Shown here: positions 24,724-38,337 of the stretch, in pieces
Layout of the letters: each line of letters begins with the position of its first letter
Position numbering within the stretch: the first letter of the stretch is position 1
NCBI RefSeq assembly: GCF_024166365.1
Contig: NC_064838.1
Location: 74,850,001-74,914,000, forward strand
DNA length: 64,000 nt
Direction of reading: 5' to 3'
Source: Elephas maximus indicus
Lineage: Eukaryota > Chordata > Mammalia > Proboscidea > Elephantidae
Notes under the pieces: generated by a model
Databases searched by the model: none
What the model was told of the DNA's origin: nothing
Seen by the model: only the letters and a program-made list of their open reading frames with translations
Program-made: the position numbers and the translations under genes

Positions 24724-27444
24724 GGCCCCTGGCGGGTGTGGGTCAGTGTTCTCTACCCATCCCACGTGGCGGGGGGAGGTGTTCACCATACAAAGCAGCA
24801 GCGGAATTATTCGTCGCCGGTGAGATTGCATCTGCCCACAAGCTCCACCTGGCCGGGGTCCGCCCCTACTGTATCGCCCATATCAATCAACAGAAGCTAA
24901 GACCTTCCAGAGAGACTACCTGCTATTGTCTACCCACGGGGAAGCAGGACAGCCAGAAGCCTCCCCCGTTTCATCGCTAGGCTCTCTCTCAGGCCCCTCA
25001 TACTTGTGATGTGTCTCAAGGGTAGAACGAAGAGAGTTCTCCGAAGGAACACATACACAGAGGGGACATAGATGCTGAGGAAGGGCGCCTTGCCTACTGA
25101 TATCCTAGCATAAGTGGAAAAGTGGTACCTGCCTGCTGGCCCAGTGTGTCGAATGTGTCCACATCAGGGGCTGCCTACTGTGAAGTGATTCCCTGGGTGC
25201 CCTCAGTTTTGTGGCCCAAAAGAGAAGGGGCCGTCGTGTGTCCATGGGTGAAATGGAGGGCTCTGCGGAACTGGCCGCTGAGGCTGGACCTCTCCTATTG
25301 GCTCAGTGTCTGTGACCCGTCCCCGTCAGAAGTTCCGGCCAGCCTTCCGGTGGCTGTCTCCATGGTGATTGGGAAAGAAGCCTTAGGCCCTGCACTCAGC
25401 CTTCACCTGGCCTACCTGGCCTCTTTCCCCTCATCTAGACCGCTGTGTGGATGAAAGAAAGAATGTCGGCCAATGACCACATGTCCTCATTGCCTTTGAA
25501 GGATTAGGCTCCTTGCCTGGGCAGAAGACAGCCAAGGTCAGCCTGAGCCTAGACACCTAGTGACCTGTGACACTGCAGGCAGTGACAGATGTTCTTTTTC
25601 ATGCTCACGTATCCGCAGGTGGCGGATTAAGAGTGGTCGGAGAAGAAGTGTAACTAGGGATGACACAAACACACGAGGGCACGGGGGAAAGGTCAGGGAA
25701 AATAGCTGAGGTCGTGGAGCTCTAGCGGAGCCAGTGTAGGGCCCAGGCCTCCCTCCTGTTCGTGGCAAAGAGGTGATCCATATGCCGCCATGCGCAGACT
25801 CTGGACTGCTTGGGCCCTGGATGCCCAGATTGCGGCCTTGTCTTCGGAGATGCGTCACACATGCACTGTGCCAGCGGAGGCTGTGGCCCAGCAGAGGGCA
25901 AAATCTTGAAAATGGGGCCTTCAGTTGACTTTGCCTGTGCTCTCCTTTGGCTGAGTGACATCGTGTGTTTCCTAGCAGGAGAAGGCATTCGTGGAGAGAG
26001 GCGGATTCCATGTGTGCAGGCAAAGTGTGTGCTGAGATGATGAGTCGCTGGAGACCACGGTGGACTCCTCAGACCCGGGATAGGCCTCTGGCAGGTATGT
26101 GTCAATGTTTTCTGCCCATGCCACTCAGCCGGGTATCTGCATAGAATGTTATCCCCGGAATTAGTAGTCTCCGGAAAGGCTGCTGCATGTCAGCAAGCTT
26201 CACCCGGCCAGGTCCGCCCGTGATGTAGCTTCCCAATCCGTGGCTACTCTCTAGACCTTCCAGATAGACTAGCAGATCTTCTTTGCCCTTGGGCAACCGG
26301 TAGAGCCAGAGGCCTTCCCCGTTTGTTCTTTCGTCTCTAGGCCCTCTGTTAGGCACTCCAAGGTGTGAAGTGACAAGGGGGAGAAGGAAGAGATTTCAGA
26401 GAAGGAACACATCCAGAGAGAGACAGAGAGAGGCAAGAGATGCTGAGTGGGGATGCCTTGCGTACTGATATCCTCAGGAAAGTGGGAAAGAGGTACCTGG
26501 CCTGCTCTGCCAATGCCCTGAAGCAGTCCGCACCAGGGGCTGCCTTGTGCCTGCGTAGCCTTTCCCAGGGTGTGCTCAATCCTGTGGCCACTAGGTGTCG
26601 TAGGTCACAATGGAGGGCCCTGTGTCATCTGCCTGGCGGGCCGGATCTCTGCCATTGGCTCGGTCTTGTCAGCAGGCCCATCGCAAGCTCCGCCCACTCT
26701 TCCGGTGGGGGGACTGTCTCTATGGTGATGGCAAAGAAGCCTCAGCCCCGCCCACCTGGCCTTTACTTCAGCTCCCTGGCCCGCTGACCCTCACTCAGAC
26801 CTCTGTGTTGCTCCAAATGAATGTCCGCCAGTGCCCTGGTGTCAGCACCTGGGATAAAGAATTCGGGACCTTGCCTGGGGCAGAAGGCAGCCTAGGTCAG
26901 CGGGTACCTGGAAGTCTACTGCCTTGTGACACTGCTGCCAGTGACAAATGGTGACTCCCACACTCGCATATCGCCTGGTGGCAGAATGATAGTGATGGGT
27001 GGAGAAACATCGCTCCGGAGCACACGTTCAGTGGGGCACCAGCCAAAGCAAAGGCCAGGGCCGGTAGTGGACGTCGTGGAGCTGAATGGCGAGCCAGTGA
27101 AGGGCCCAAGGATCCCTCCTGTATGTGGCGAACAGGTCATGCGTGTCCCCACGTCCATAAACCACTGGACTGCTGGGGCCCAGGCTGCCAGGATTTCGGC
27201 CTTGCCTTCGGAGCCCGGCCACATGCGCAGCCTTGCAGCGGAGGCGGGGACATGTAGACAGCCAAAATTGGGAAAATGGCAGTGTTTCCTTGATTTCCCT
27301 GGCATCGGCTGTTTTGAGCGGCTTGCTTTTTCTCCTGGTAGGATAGGGCCCTGACGGAGAAAGGCAGGATTACGTGTGCAGGAAAGGTGTGTGCTGAGAG
27401 GGTGATGACGTTGAGACCATGTTGGGATCTTTAGTCCCAGGAAA
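24724..27444 (+). repeat. Macrosatellite unit U10 (2721 bp, no hairpin, 1-bp deletion)
   Basis: It copies U7 to about 26028, with a private c-to-a at about 25066 (aggggacata). It then becomes U3-like. A single base is missing in gctcaatcctg (about 26578; elsewhere gctcaaatcctg). U12 shares this deletion. Confidence 0.95.
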
Positions 27445-30168
27445 GGCCCCTGGCGGGTGTGGGTCAGTGTTCTCTACCCATCCCACGTGGCGGGGGATGG
27501 GTAGAGAACCATACAAAGCAGCAGCGGAATTATTCGTCCCCGGAGAGGTTGCATCTGCCCACAAGCTCCACCTGGCCGGGGTCCGCCCCTACTGTATCGC
27601 CCATGTCAATCAACAGAAGCTAAGACCTTCCAGAGAGACTACCTGCTATTGTCTACCCACGGGGAAGCAGGACAGCCAGAAGCCTCCCCCGTTTCATCGC
27701 TAGGCTCTCTCTCAGGCCCCTCATACTTGTGATGTGTCTCAAGGGTAGAACGAAGAGAGTTCTCCGAAGGAACACATACACAGAGGGGCCATAGATGCTG
27801 AGGAAGGACGCCTTGCCTACTGATATCCTAGCGTAAGTGGAAAAGTGGTACCTGCCTGCTGGCCCGGTGTGTCGAACGTGTCCACATCAGGGGCTGCCTA
27901 CTGTGAAGTGATTCCCTGGGTGCCCTCGGTTTTGTGGCCCAAAAGAGAAGGGGCCATCGTGTGTCCATGGGTGAAATGGAGGGCTCTGCGGAACTGGCCG
28001 CTGAGGCTGGACCTCTCCTATTGGCTCAGTGTCTGTGACCCGTCCCCGTCAGAAGTTCCGGCCAGCCTTCCGGTGGCTGTCTCCATGGTGATTGGGAAAG
28101 AAGCCTTAGGCCCTGCACTCAGCCTTCACCTGGCCTACCTGGCCTCTTTCCCCTCATCTAGACCGCTGTGTGGATGAAAGAAAGAATGTCGGCCAATGAC
28201 CACATGTCCTCATTGCCTTTGAAGGATTAGGCTCCTTGCCTGGGCAGAAGACAGCCAAGGTCAGCCTGAGCCTAGACACCTAGTGACCTGTGACACGGCA
28301 GGCAGTGACAGATGTTCATTTTCATGCTCACGTATCCGCAGGTGGCGGATTCAGATTGGTCGGAGAAGAAGTGTAACTAGGGATGACACACACACACGAG
28401 GGCACGGGGGAAAGGTCAGGGAAAATAGCTGAGGTCGTGGAGCTCTAGCGGAGCCAGTGTAGGGCCCAGGCCTCCCTCCTGTTCGTGGCAAAGAGGTGAA
28501 ACATATGCCGCCACGCGCAGACTCTGGACTGCTAGGGCCCTGGATGCCCAGATTGCGGCCTTGTCTTCGGAGAAGTGTCACACATGCACTGTGCCAGCGG
28601 AGGCTGTGGCCCAGCAGAGGGCAAAATTTTGAAAATGGGGCCTTCAGTTGACTTTGCCTGTGCTCTCCTTTGGCTGAGTGACATCGTGTGTTTCCTAGCA
28701 GGAGAAGGCATTCGTGGAGAGAGGCGGATTCCATGTGTGCAGGCAAAGTGTGTGCTGAGATGATGAGTCGCTGGAGACCGGGGTGGACTCCTCAGACCCG
28801 GGATAGGCCTCTGGCAGGTATGTGTCAATGTTTTCTGCCCATGGCACTCAGCCGGGTATCTGCATAGAATGTTATCCCCGGAATTAGTAGTCTCCGGAGA
28901 GGCTGCTACATGTCAGCAAGCTTCACCCTGCCAGGTCCGCCCGTGATGTAGCTTCCCAATCCGTGGCTACTCTCTAGACCTTCCAGATAGACTAGCAGAT
29001 CTTCTCTGCCCTTGGGCAACCGGTAGAGCCAGAGGCCTTCCCCGTTTGCTCTTTCGTCTCTAGGCCCTCTGTCAGGCACTCCAAGTTGTGAAGTGACAAG
29101 GGGGAGAAGGAAGAGATTTCAGAGAAGGAACACATCCAGAGAGAGACAGAGAGAGGCAAGAGATGCTGAGTGGGGATGCCTTGCGTACTGATATCCTCAG
29201 GAAAGTGGGAAAGAGGTACCTGGCCTGCTCTGCCAATGCCCTGAAGCAGTCCGCACCAGGGGCTGCCTTGTGCCTGCGTAGCCTTTCCCAGGGTGTGCTC
29301 AAATCCTGTGGCCACTAGGTGTCGTAGGTCACAATGGAGGGCCCTGTGTCATCTGCCTGGCGGGCCAGATCTCTGCCATTGGCTCGGTCTTGTCAGCAGG
29401 CCCATCGCAAGCTCCGCCCACTCTTCCGGTGGGGGGACTGTCTCTATGGTGATGGCAAAGAAGCCTCAGCCCCGCCCACCTGGCCTTTACTTCAGCTCCC
29501 TGGCCCGCTGACCCTCACTCAGACCTCTGTGTTGCTCCAAATGAATGTCCGCCAGTGCCCTGGTGTCAGCACCTGGGATAAAGAATTCGGGACCTTGCCT
29601 GGGGCAGAAGGCAGCCTAGGTCAGCGGGTACCTGGAAGTCTACTGCCTTGTGACACTGCTGCCAGTGACAAATGGTGACTCCCACACTCGCATATGGCCT
29701 GGTGGCAGAATGATAGTGATGGGTGGAGAAACATCGCTCCGGAGCACACGTTCAGTGGGTCACCAGCCAAAGCAAAGGCCACGGCCGGTAGTGGACGTCG
29801 TGGAGCTGAATGGCGAGCCAGTGAAGGGCCCAAGGATCCCTCCTGTATGTGGCGAACAGGTCATGCGTGTCCCCACGTCCATAAACCACTGGACTGCTGG
29901 GGCCCAGGCTGCCAGGATTTCGGCCTTGCCTTCGGAGCCCGGCCACATGCGCAGCCTTGCAGCGGAGGCGGGGACATGTAGACAGCCAAAATTGGGAAAA
30001 TGGCAGTGTTTCCTTGATTTCCCTGGCATCGGCCGTTTTGAGCGGCTTGCTTTTTCTCCTGGTAGGATAGGGCCCTGACGGAGAAAGGCAGGATTACGTG
30101 TGCAGGAAAGGTGTGTGCTGAGAGGGTGACGACGTTGAGACCATGCTGGGATCTTTAGTCCCAGGAAA
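27445..30168 (+). repeat. Macrosatellite unit U11 (2724 bp, hairpin form)
   Basis: The hairpin is at 27470-27508. It has ggggccatcgtg (shared only with U13) and a caaaattttg B half. The A half has ggcctggtggcag and tgggtcaccagcc changes not seen elsewhere. Confidence 0.95.
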
Positions 30169-32889
30169 GGCCCCTGGCGGGTGTGGGTCAGTGTTCTCTA
30201 CCCATCCCACGTGGCGGGGGGAGGTTTTCACCATACAAAGCAGCAGCGGAATTATTCGTCGCCGGTGAGATTGCATCTGCCCACAAGCTCCACCTGGCCG
30301 GGGTCCGCCCCTACTGTATCGCCCATGTCAATCAACAGAAGCTAAGACCTTCCAGAGAGACTACCTGCTATTGTCTACCCACGGGGAAGCAGGACAGCCA
30401 GAAGCCTCCCCCGTTTCATCGCTAGGCTCTCTCTCAGGCCCCTCATACTTGTGATGTGTCTCAAGGGTAGAACGAAGAGAGTTCTCCGAAGGAACACATA
30501 CACAGAGGGGCCATAGATGCTGAGGAAGGGCGCCTTGCCTACTGATATCCTAGCATAAGTGGAAAAGTGGTACCTGCCTGCTGGCCCAGTGTGTCGAATG
30601 TGTCCACATCAGGGGCTGCCTACTGTGAAGTGATTCCCTGGGTGCCCTCAGTTTTGTGGCCCAAAAGAGAAGGGGCCGTCGTGTGTCCATGGGTGAAATG
30701 GAGGGCTCTGCGGAACTGGCCGCTGAGGCTGGACCTCTCCTATTGGCTCAGTGTCTGTGACCCGTCCCCGTCAGAAGTTCCGGCCAGCCTTCCGGTGGCT
30801 GTCTCCATGGTGATTGGGAAAGAAGCCTTAGGCCCTGCACTCAGCCTTCACCTGGCCTACCTGGCCTCTTTCCCCTCATCTAGACCGCTGTGTGGATGAA
30901 AGAAAGAATGTCGGCCAATGACCACATGTCCTCATTGCCTTTGAAGGATTAGGCTCCTTGCCTGGGCAGAAGACAGCCAAGGTCAGCCTGAGCCTAGACA
31001 CCTAGTGACCTGTGACACTGCAGGCAGTGACAGATGTTCTTTTTCATGCTCACGTATCCGCAGGTGGCGGATTAAGAGTGGTCGGAGAAGAAGTGTAACT
31101 AGGGATGACACAAACACACGAGGGCACGGGGGAAAGGTCAGGGAAAATAGCTGAGGTCGTGGAGCTCTAGCGGAGCCAGTGTAGGGCCCAGGCCTCCCTC
31201 CTGTTCGTGGCAAAGAGGTGATCCATATGCCGCCATGCGCAGACTCTGGACTGCTTGGGCCCTGGATGCCCAGATTGCGGCCTTGTCTTCGGAGATGCGT
31301 CACACATGCACTGTGCCAGCGGAGGCTGTGGCCCAGCAGAGGGCAAAATCTTGAAAATGGGGCCTTCAGTTGACTTTGCCTGTGCTCTCCTTTGGCTGAG
31401 TGACATCGTGTGTTTCCTAGCAGGAGAAGGCATTCGTGGAGAGAGGCGGATTCCATGTGTGCAGGCAAAGTGTGTGCTGAGATGATGAGTCGCTGGAGAC
31501 CACGGTGGACTCCTCAGACCCGGGATAGGCCTCTGGCAGGTATGTGTCAATGTTTTCTGCCCATGCCACTCAGCCGGGTATCTGCATAGAATGTTATCCC
31601 CGGAATTAGTAGTCTCCGGAAAGGCTGCTGCATGTCAGCAAGCTTCACCCGGCCAGGTCCGCCCGTGATGTAGCTTCCCAATCCGAGGCTACTCTCTAGA
31701 CCTTCCAGATAGACTAGCAGATCTTCTTTGCCCTTGGGCAACCGGTAGAGCCAGAGGCCTTCCCCGTTTGTTCTTTCGTCTCTAGGCCCTCTGTTAGGCA
31801 CTCCAAGGTGTGAAGTGACAAGGGGGAGAAGGAAGAGATTTCAGAGAAGGAACACATCCAGAGAGAGACAGAGAGAGGCAAGAGATGCTGAGTGGGGATG
31901 CCTTGCGTACTGATATCCTCAGGAAAGTGGGAAAGAGGTACCTGGCCTGCTCTGCCAATGCCCTGAAGCAGTCCGCACCAGGGGCTGCCTTGTGCCTGCG
32001 TAGCCTTTCCCAGGGTGTGCTCAATCCTGTGGCCACTAGGTGTCGTAGGTCACAATGGAGGGCCCTGTGTCATCTGCCTGGCGGGCCGGATCTCTGCCAT
32101 TGGCTCGGTCTTGTCAGCAGGCCCATCGCAAGCTCCGCCCACTCTTCCGGTGGGGGGACTGTCTCTATGGTGATGGCAAAGAAGCCTCAGCCCCGCCCAC
32201 CTGGCCTTTACTTCAGCTCCCTGGCCCGCTGACCCTCACTCAGACCTCTGTGTTGCTCCAAATGAATGTCCGCCAGTGCCCTGGTGTCAGCACCTGGGAT
32301 AAAGAATTCGGGACCTTGCCTGGGGCAGAAGGCAGCCTAGGTCAGCGGGTACCTGGAAGTCTACTGCCTTGTGACACTGCTGCCAGTGACAAATGGTGAC
32401 TCCCACACTCGCATATCGCCTGGTGGCAGAATGATAGTGATGGGTGGAGAAACATCGCTCCGGAGCACACGTTCAGTGGGGCACCAGCCAAAGCAAAGGC
32501 CAGGGCCGGTAGTGGACGTCGTGGAGCTGAATGGCGAGCCAGTGAAGGGCCCAAGGATCCCTCCTGTATGTGGCGAACAGGTCATGCGTGTCCCCACGTC
32601 CATAAACCACTGGACTGCTGGGGCCCAGGCTGCCAGGATTTCGGCCTTGCCTTCGGAGCCCGGCCACATGCGCAGCCTTGCAGCGGAGGCGGGGACATGT
32701 AGACAGCCAAAATTGGGAAAATGGCAGTGTTTCCTTGATTTCCCTGGCATCGGCTGTTTTGAGCGGCTTGCTTTTTCTCCTGGTAGGATAGGGCCCTGAC
32801 GGAGAAAGGCAGGATTACGTGTGCAGGAAAGGTGTGTGCTGAGAGGGTGATGACGTTGAGACCATGTTGGGATCTTTAGTCCCAGGAAA
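30169..32889 (+). repeat. Macrosatellite unit U12 (2721 bp, no hairpin, 1-bp deletion)
   Basis: It is nearly identical to U10 over most of its length at offset +5445, including the gctcaatcctg deletion (about 32023). Its private change is aatccgaggc (about 31685). It is the last non-hairpin unit in the array. Confidence 0.95.
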
Positions 32890-35613
32890 GGCCCCTGGCG
32901 GGTGTGGGTCAGTGTTCTCTACCCATCCCACGTGGCGGGGGATGGGTAGAGAACCATACAAAGCAGCAGCGGAATTATTCGTCCCCGGAGAGGTTGCATC
33001 TGCCCACAAGCTCCACCTGGCCGGGGTCCGCCCCTACTGTATCGCCCATGTCAATCAACAGAAGCTAAGACCTTCCAGAGAGACTACCTGCTATTGTCTA
33101 CCCACGGGGAAGCAGGACAGCCAGAAGCCTCCCCCGTTTCATCGCTAGGCTCTCTCTCAGGCCCCTCATACTTGTGATGTGTCTCAAGGGTAGAACGAAG
33201 AGAGTTCTCCGAAGGAACACATACACAGAGGGGCCATAGATGCTGAGGAAGGACGCCTTGCCTACTGATATCCTAGCGTAAGTGGAAAAGTGGTACCTGC
33301 CTGCTGGCCCGGTGTGTCGAACGTGTCCACATCAGGGGCTGCCTACTGTGAAGTGATTCCCTGGGTGCCCTCGGTTTTGTGGCCCAAAAGAGAAGGGGCC
33401 ATCGTGTGTCCATGGGTGAAATGGAGGGCTCTGCGGAACTGGCCGCTGAGGCTGGACCTCTCCTATTGGCTCAGTGTCTGTGACCCGTCCCCGTCAGAAG
33501 TTCCGGCCAGCCTTCCGGTGGCTGTCTCCATGGTGATTGGGAAAGAAGCCTTAGGCCCTGCACTCAGCCTTCACCTGGCCTACCTGGCCTCTTTCCCCTC
33601 ATCTAGACCGCTGTGTGGATGAAAGAAAGAATGTCGGCCAATGACCACATGTCCTCATTGCCTTTGAAGGATTAGGCTCCTTGCCTGGGCAGAAGACAGC
33701 CAAGGTCAGCCTGAGCCTAGACACCTAGTGACCTGTGACACGGCAGGCAGTGACAGATGTTCATTTTCATGCTCACGTATCCGCAGGTGGCGGATTCAGA
33801 TTGGTCGGAGAAGAAGTGTAACTAGGGATGACACACACACACGAGGGCACGGGGGAAAGGTCAGGGAAAATAGCTGAGGTCGTGGAGCTCTAGCGGAGCC
33901 AGTGTAGGGCCCAGGCCTCCCTCCTGTTCGTGGCAAAGAGGTGAAACATATGCCGCCACGCGCAGACTCTGGACTGCTAGGGCCCTGGATGCCCAGATTG
34001 CGGCCTTGTCTTCAGAGAAGTGTCACACATGCACTGTGCCAGCAGAGGCTGTGGCCCAGCAGAGGGCAAAATTTTGAAAATGGGGCCTTCAGTTGACTTT
34101 GCCTGTGCTCTCCTTTGGCTGAGTGACATCGTGTGTTTCCTAGCAGGAGAAGGCATTCGTGGAGAGAGGCGGATTCCATGTGTGCAGGCAAAGTGTGTGC
34201 TGAGATGATGAGTCGCTGGAGACCGGGGTGGACTCCTCAGACCCGGGATAGGCCTCTGGCAGGTATGTGTCAATGTTTTCTGCCCATGGCACTCAGCCGG
34301 GTATCTGCATAGAATGTTATCCCCGGAATTAGTAGTCTCCGGAGAGGCTGCTACATGTCAGCAAGCTTCACCCGGCCAGGTCCCCCCGTGATGTAGCTTC
34401 CCAATCCGTGGCTACTCTCTAGACCTTCCAGATAGACTAGCAGATCTTCTCTGCCCTTGGGCAACCGGTAGAGCCAGAGGCCTTCCCCGTTTGCTCTTTC
34501 GTCTCTAGGCCCTCTGTCAGGCACTCCAAGGTGTGAAGTGACAAGGGGGAGAAGGAAGAGATTTCAGAGAAGGAACACATCCAGAGAGAGACAGAGAGAG
34601 GCAAGAGATGCTGAGTGGGGATGCCTTGCGTACTGATATCCTCAGGAAAGTGGGAAAGAGGTACCTGGCCTGCTCTGCCAATGCCCTGAAGCAGTCCGCA
34701 CCAGGGGCTGCCTTGTGCCTGCGTAGCCTTTCCGAGGGTGTGCTCAAATCCTGTGGCCACTAGGTGTCGTAGGTCACAATGGAGGGCCCTGTGTCATCTG
34801 CCTGGCGGGCCGGATCTCTGCCATTGGCTCGGTCTTGTCAGCAGGCCCATCGCAAGCTCCGCCCACTCTTCCAGTGGGGGGACTGTCTCTATGGTGATGG
34901 CAAAGAAGCCTCAGCCCCGCCCACCTGGCCTTCACTTCAGCTCCCTGGCCCGCTGACCCTCACTCAGACCTCTGTGTTGCTCCAAATGAATGTCCGCCAG
35001 TGCCCTGGTGTCAGCACCTGGGATAAAGAATTCGGGACCTTGCCTGGGGCAGAAGGCAGCCTAGGTCAGCGGGTACCTGGAAGTCTACTGCCTTGTGACA
35101 CTGCTGCCAGTGACAAATGGTGACTCCCACACTCACATATCGCCTGGTGGCAGAATGATAGTGATGGGTGGAGAAACATCGCTCCGGAGCACACGTTCAG
35201 TGGGGCACCAGCCAAAGCAAAGGCCAGGGCCGGTAGTGGACGTGGTGGAGCTGAATGGCGAGCCAGTGAAGGGCCCAAGGATCCCTCCTGTATGTGGCGA
35301 ACAGGTCATGCGTGTCCCCACGTCCATAAACCACTGGACTGCTGGGGCCCAGGCTGCCAGGATTTCGGCCTTGCCTTCGGAGCCCGGCCACATGCGCAGC
35401 CTTGCAGCGGAGGCGGGGACATGTAGACAGCCAAAATTGGGAAAATGGCAGTGTTTCCTTGATTTCCCTGGCATCGGCCGTTTTGAGCGGCTTGCTTTTT
35501 CTCCTGGTAGGATAGGGCCCTGACAGAGAAAGGCAGGATTACGTGTGCAGGAAAGGTGTGTGCTGAGAGGGTGATGACGTTGAGACCATGTTGGGATCTT
35601 TAGTCCCAGGAAA
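32890..35613 (+). repeat. Macrosatellite unit U13 (2724 bp, hairpin form)
   Basis: The hairpin is at 32915-32953. It shares ggggccatcgtg with U11. From about 34012 it carries cttcagagaag and ccagcagagg, shared with U14, U17 and U18. Private changes are ttccagtgggg and gacgtggtgg. Confidence 0.95.
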
Positions 35614-38337
35614 GGCCCCTGGCGGGTGTGGGTCAGTGTTCTCTACCCATCCCACGTGGCGGGGGATGGGTAGAGAACCATACAAAGCAGCAGCGGAATT
35701 ATTCGTCCCCGGAGAGGTTGCATCTGCCCACAAGCTCCACCTGGCCGGGGTCCGCCCCTACTGTATCGCCCATGTCAATCAACAGAAGCTAAGACCTTCC
35801 AGAGAGACTACCTGCTATTGTCTACCCACGGGGAAGCAGGACAGCCAGAAGCCTCCCCCGTTTCATCGCTAGGCTCTCTCTCAGGCCCCTCATAATTGTG
35901 ATGTGTCTCAAGGGTAGAACGAAGAGAGTTCTCCGAAGGAACACATACACAGAGGGGCCATAGATGCTGAGGAAGGACGCCTTGCCTACTGATATCCTAG
36001 CGTAAGTGGAAAAGTGGTACCTGCCTGCTGGCCCGGTGTGTCGAACGTGTCCACATCAGGGGCTGCCTACTGTGAAGTGATTCCCTGGGTGCCCTCGGTT
36101 TTGTGGCCCAAAAGAGAAGGGGCCGTCGTGTGTCCATGGGTGAAATGGAGGGCTCTGCGGAACTGGCCGCTGAGGCTGGACCTCTCCTATTGGCTCAGTG
36201 TCTGTGACCCGTCCCCGTCAGAAGTTCCGGCCAGCCTTCCGGTGGCTGTCTCCATGGTGATTGGGAAAGAAGCCTTAGGCCCTGCACTCAGCCTTCACCT
36301 GGCCTACCTGGCCTCTTTCCCCTCATCTAGACCGCTGTGTGGATGAAAGAAAGAATGTCGGCCAATGACCACATGTCCTCCTTGCCTTTGAAGGATTAGG
36401 CTCCTTGCCTGAGCAGAAGACAGCCAAGGTCAGCCTGAGCCTAGACACCTAGTGACCTGTGACACGGCAGGCAGTGACAGATGTTCATTTTCATGCTCAC
36501 GTATCCGCAGGTGGCGGATTCAGATTGGTCGGAGAAGAAGTGTAACTAGGGATGACACACACACACGAGGGCACGGGGGAAAGGTCAGGGAAAATAGCTG
36601 AGGTCGTGGAGCTCTAGCGGAGCCAGTGTAGGGCCCAGGCCTCCCTCCTGTTCGTGGCAAAGAGGTGAAACATATGCCGCCACGCGCAGACTCTGGACTG
36701 CTAGGGCCCTGGATGCCCAGATTGCGGCCTTGTCTTCAGAGAAGTGTCACACATGCACTGTGCCAGCAGAGGCTGTGGCCCAGCAGAGGGCAAAATTTTG
36801 AAAATGGGGCCTTCAGTTGACTTTGCCTGTGCTCTCCTTTGGCTGAGTGACATCGTGTGTTTCCTAGCAGGAGAAGGCATTCGTGGAGAGAGGCGGATTC
36901 CATGTGTGCAGGCAAAGTGTGTGCTGAGATGATGAGTCGCTGGAGACCGGGGTGGACTCCTCAGACCCGGGATAGGCCTCTGGCAGGTATGTGTCAATGT
37001 TTTCTGCCCATGGCACTCAGCCGGGTATCTGCATAGAATGTTATCCCCGGAATTAGTAGTCTCCGGAGAGGCTGCTACATGTCAGCAAGCTTCACCCGGC
37101 CAGGTCCCCCCGTGATGTAGCTTCCCAATCCGTGGCTACTCTCTAGACCTTCCAGATAGACTAGCAGATCTTCTCTGCCCTTGGGCAACCGGTAGAGCCA
37201 GAGGCCTTCCCCGTTTGCTCTTTCGTCTCTAGGCCCTCTGTCAGGCACTCCAAGGTGTGAAGTGACAAGGGGGAGAAGGAAGAGATTTCAGAGAAGGAAC
37301 ACATCCAGAGAGAGACAGAGAGAGGCAAGAGATGCTGAGTGGGGATGCCTTGCGTACTGATATCCTCAGGAAAGTGGGAAAGAGGTACCTGGCCTGCTCT
37401 GCCAATGCCCTGAAGCAGTCCGCACCAGGGGCTGCCTTGTGCCTGCGTAGCCTTTCCCAGGGTGTGCTCAAATCCTGTGGCCACTAGGTGTCGTAGGTCA
37501 CAATGGAGGGCCCTGTGTCATCTGCCTGGCGGGCCGGATCTCTGCCATTGGCTCGGTCTTGTCAGCAGGCCCATCGCAAGCTCCGCCCACTCTTCCGGTG
37601 GGGGGACTGTCTCTATGGTGATGGCAAAGAAGCCTCAGCCCCGCCCACCTGGCCTTCACTTCAGCTCCCTGGCCCGCTGACCCTCACTCAGACCTCTGTG
37701 TTGCTCCAAATGAATGTCCGCCAGTGCCCTGGTGTCAGCACCTGGGATAAAGAATTCGGGACCTTGCCTGGGGCAGAAGGCAGCCTAGGTCAGCGGGTAC
37801 CTGGAAGTCTACTGCCTTGTGACACTGCTGCCAGTGACAAATGGTGACTCCCACACTCACATATCGCCTGGTGGCAGAATGATAGTGATGGGTGGAGAAA
37901 CATCGCTCCGGAGCACACGTTCAGTGGGGCACCAGCCAAAGCAAAGGCCAGGGCCGGTAGTGGACGTCGTGGAGCTGAATGGCGAGCCAGTGAAGGGCCC
38001 AAGGATCCCTCCTGTATGTGGCGAACAGGTCATGCGTGTCCCCACGTCCATAAACCACTGGACTGCTGGGGCCCAGGCTGCCAGAATTTCGGCCTTGCCT
38101 TCGGAGCACGGCCACATGCGCGGCCTTGCAGCGGAGGCGGGGACATGTAGACAGCCAAAATTGGGAAAATGGCAGTGTTTCCTTGATTTCCCTGGCATCG
38201 GCTGTTTTGAGCGGCTTGCTTTTTCTCCTGGTAGGATAGGGCCCTGACGGAGAAAGGCAGGATTACGTGTGCAGGAAAGGTGTGTGCTGAGAGGGTGACG
38301 ACGTTGAGACCATGTTGGGATCTTTAGTCCCAGGAAA
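35614..38337 (+). repeat. Macrosatellite unit U14 (2724 bp, hairpin form)
   Basis: The hairpin is at 35639-35677. Its A-half end has ccagaatttcgg and gagcacggcc, closely matched in U18 at +10896. The private change cataattgtg is at about 35895. Confidence 0.95.

Noticed and set aside
26440..26787. 115-residue frame in U10 and U12 fusing two shorter frames
   Set aside because: It exists only because of the private 1-bp deletion gctcaatcctg. It is a consequence of decay, not a gene.
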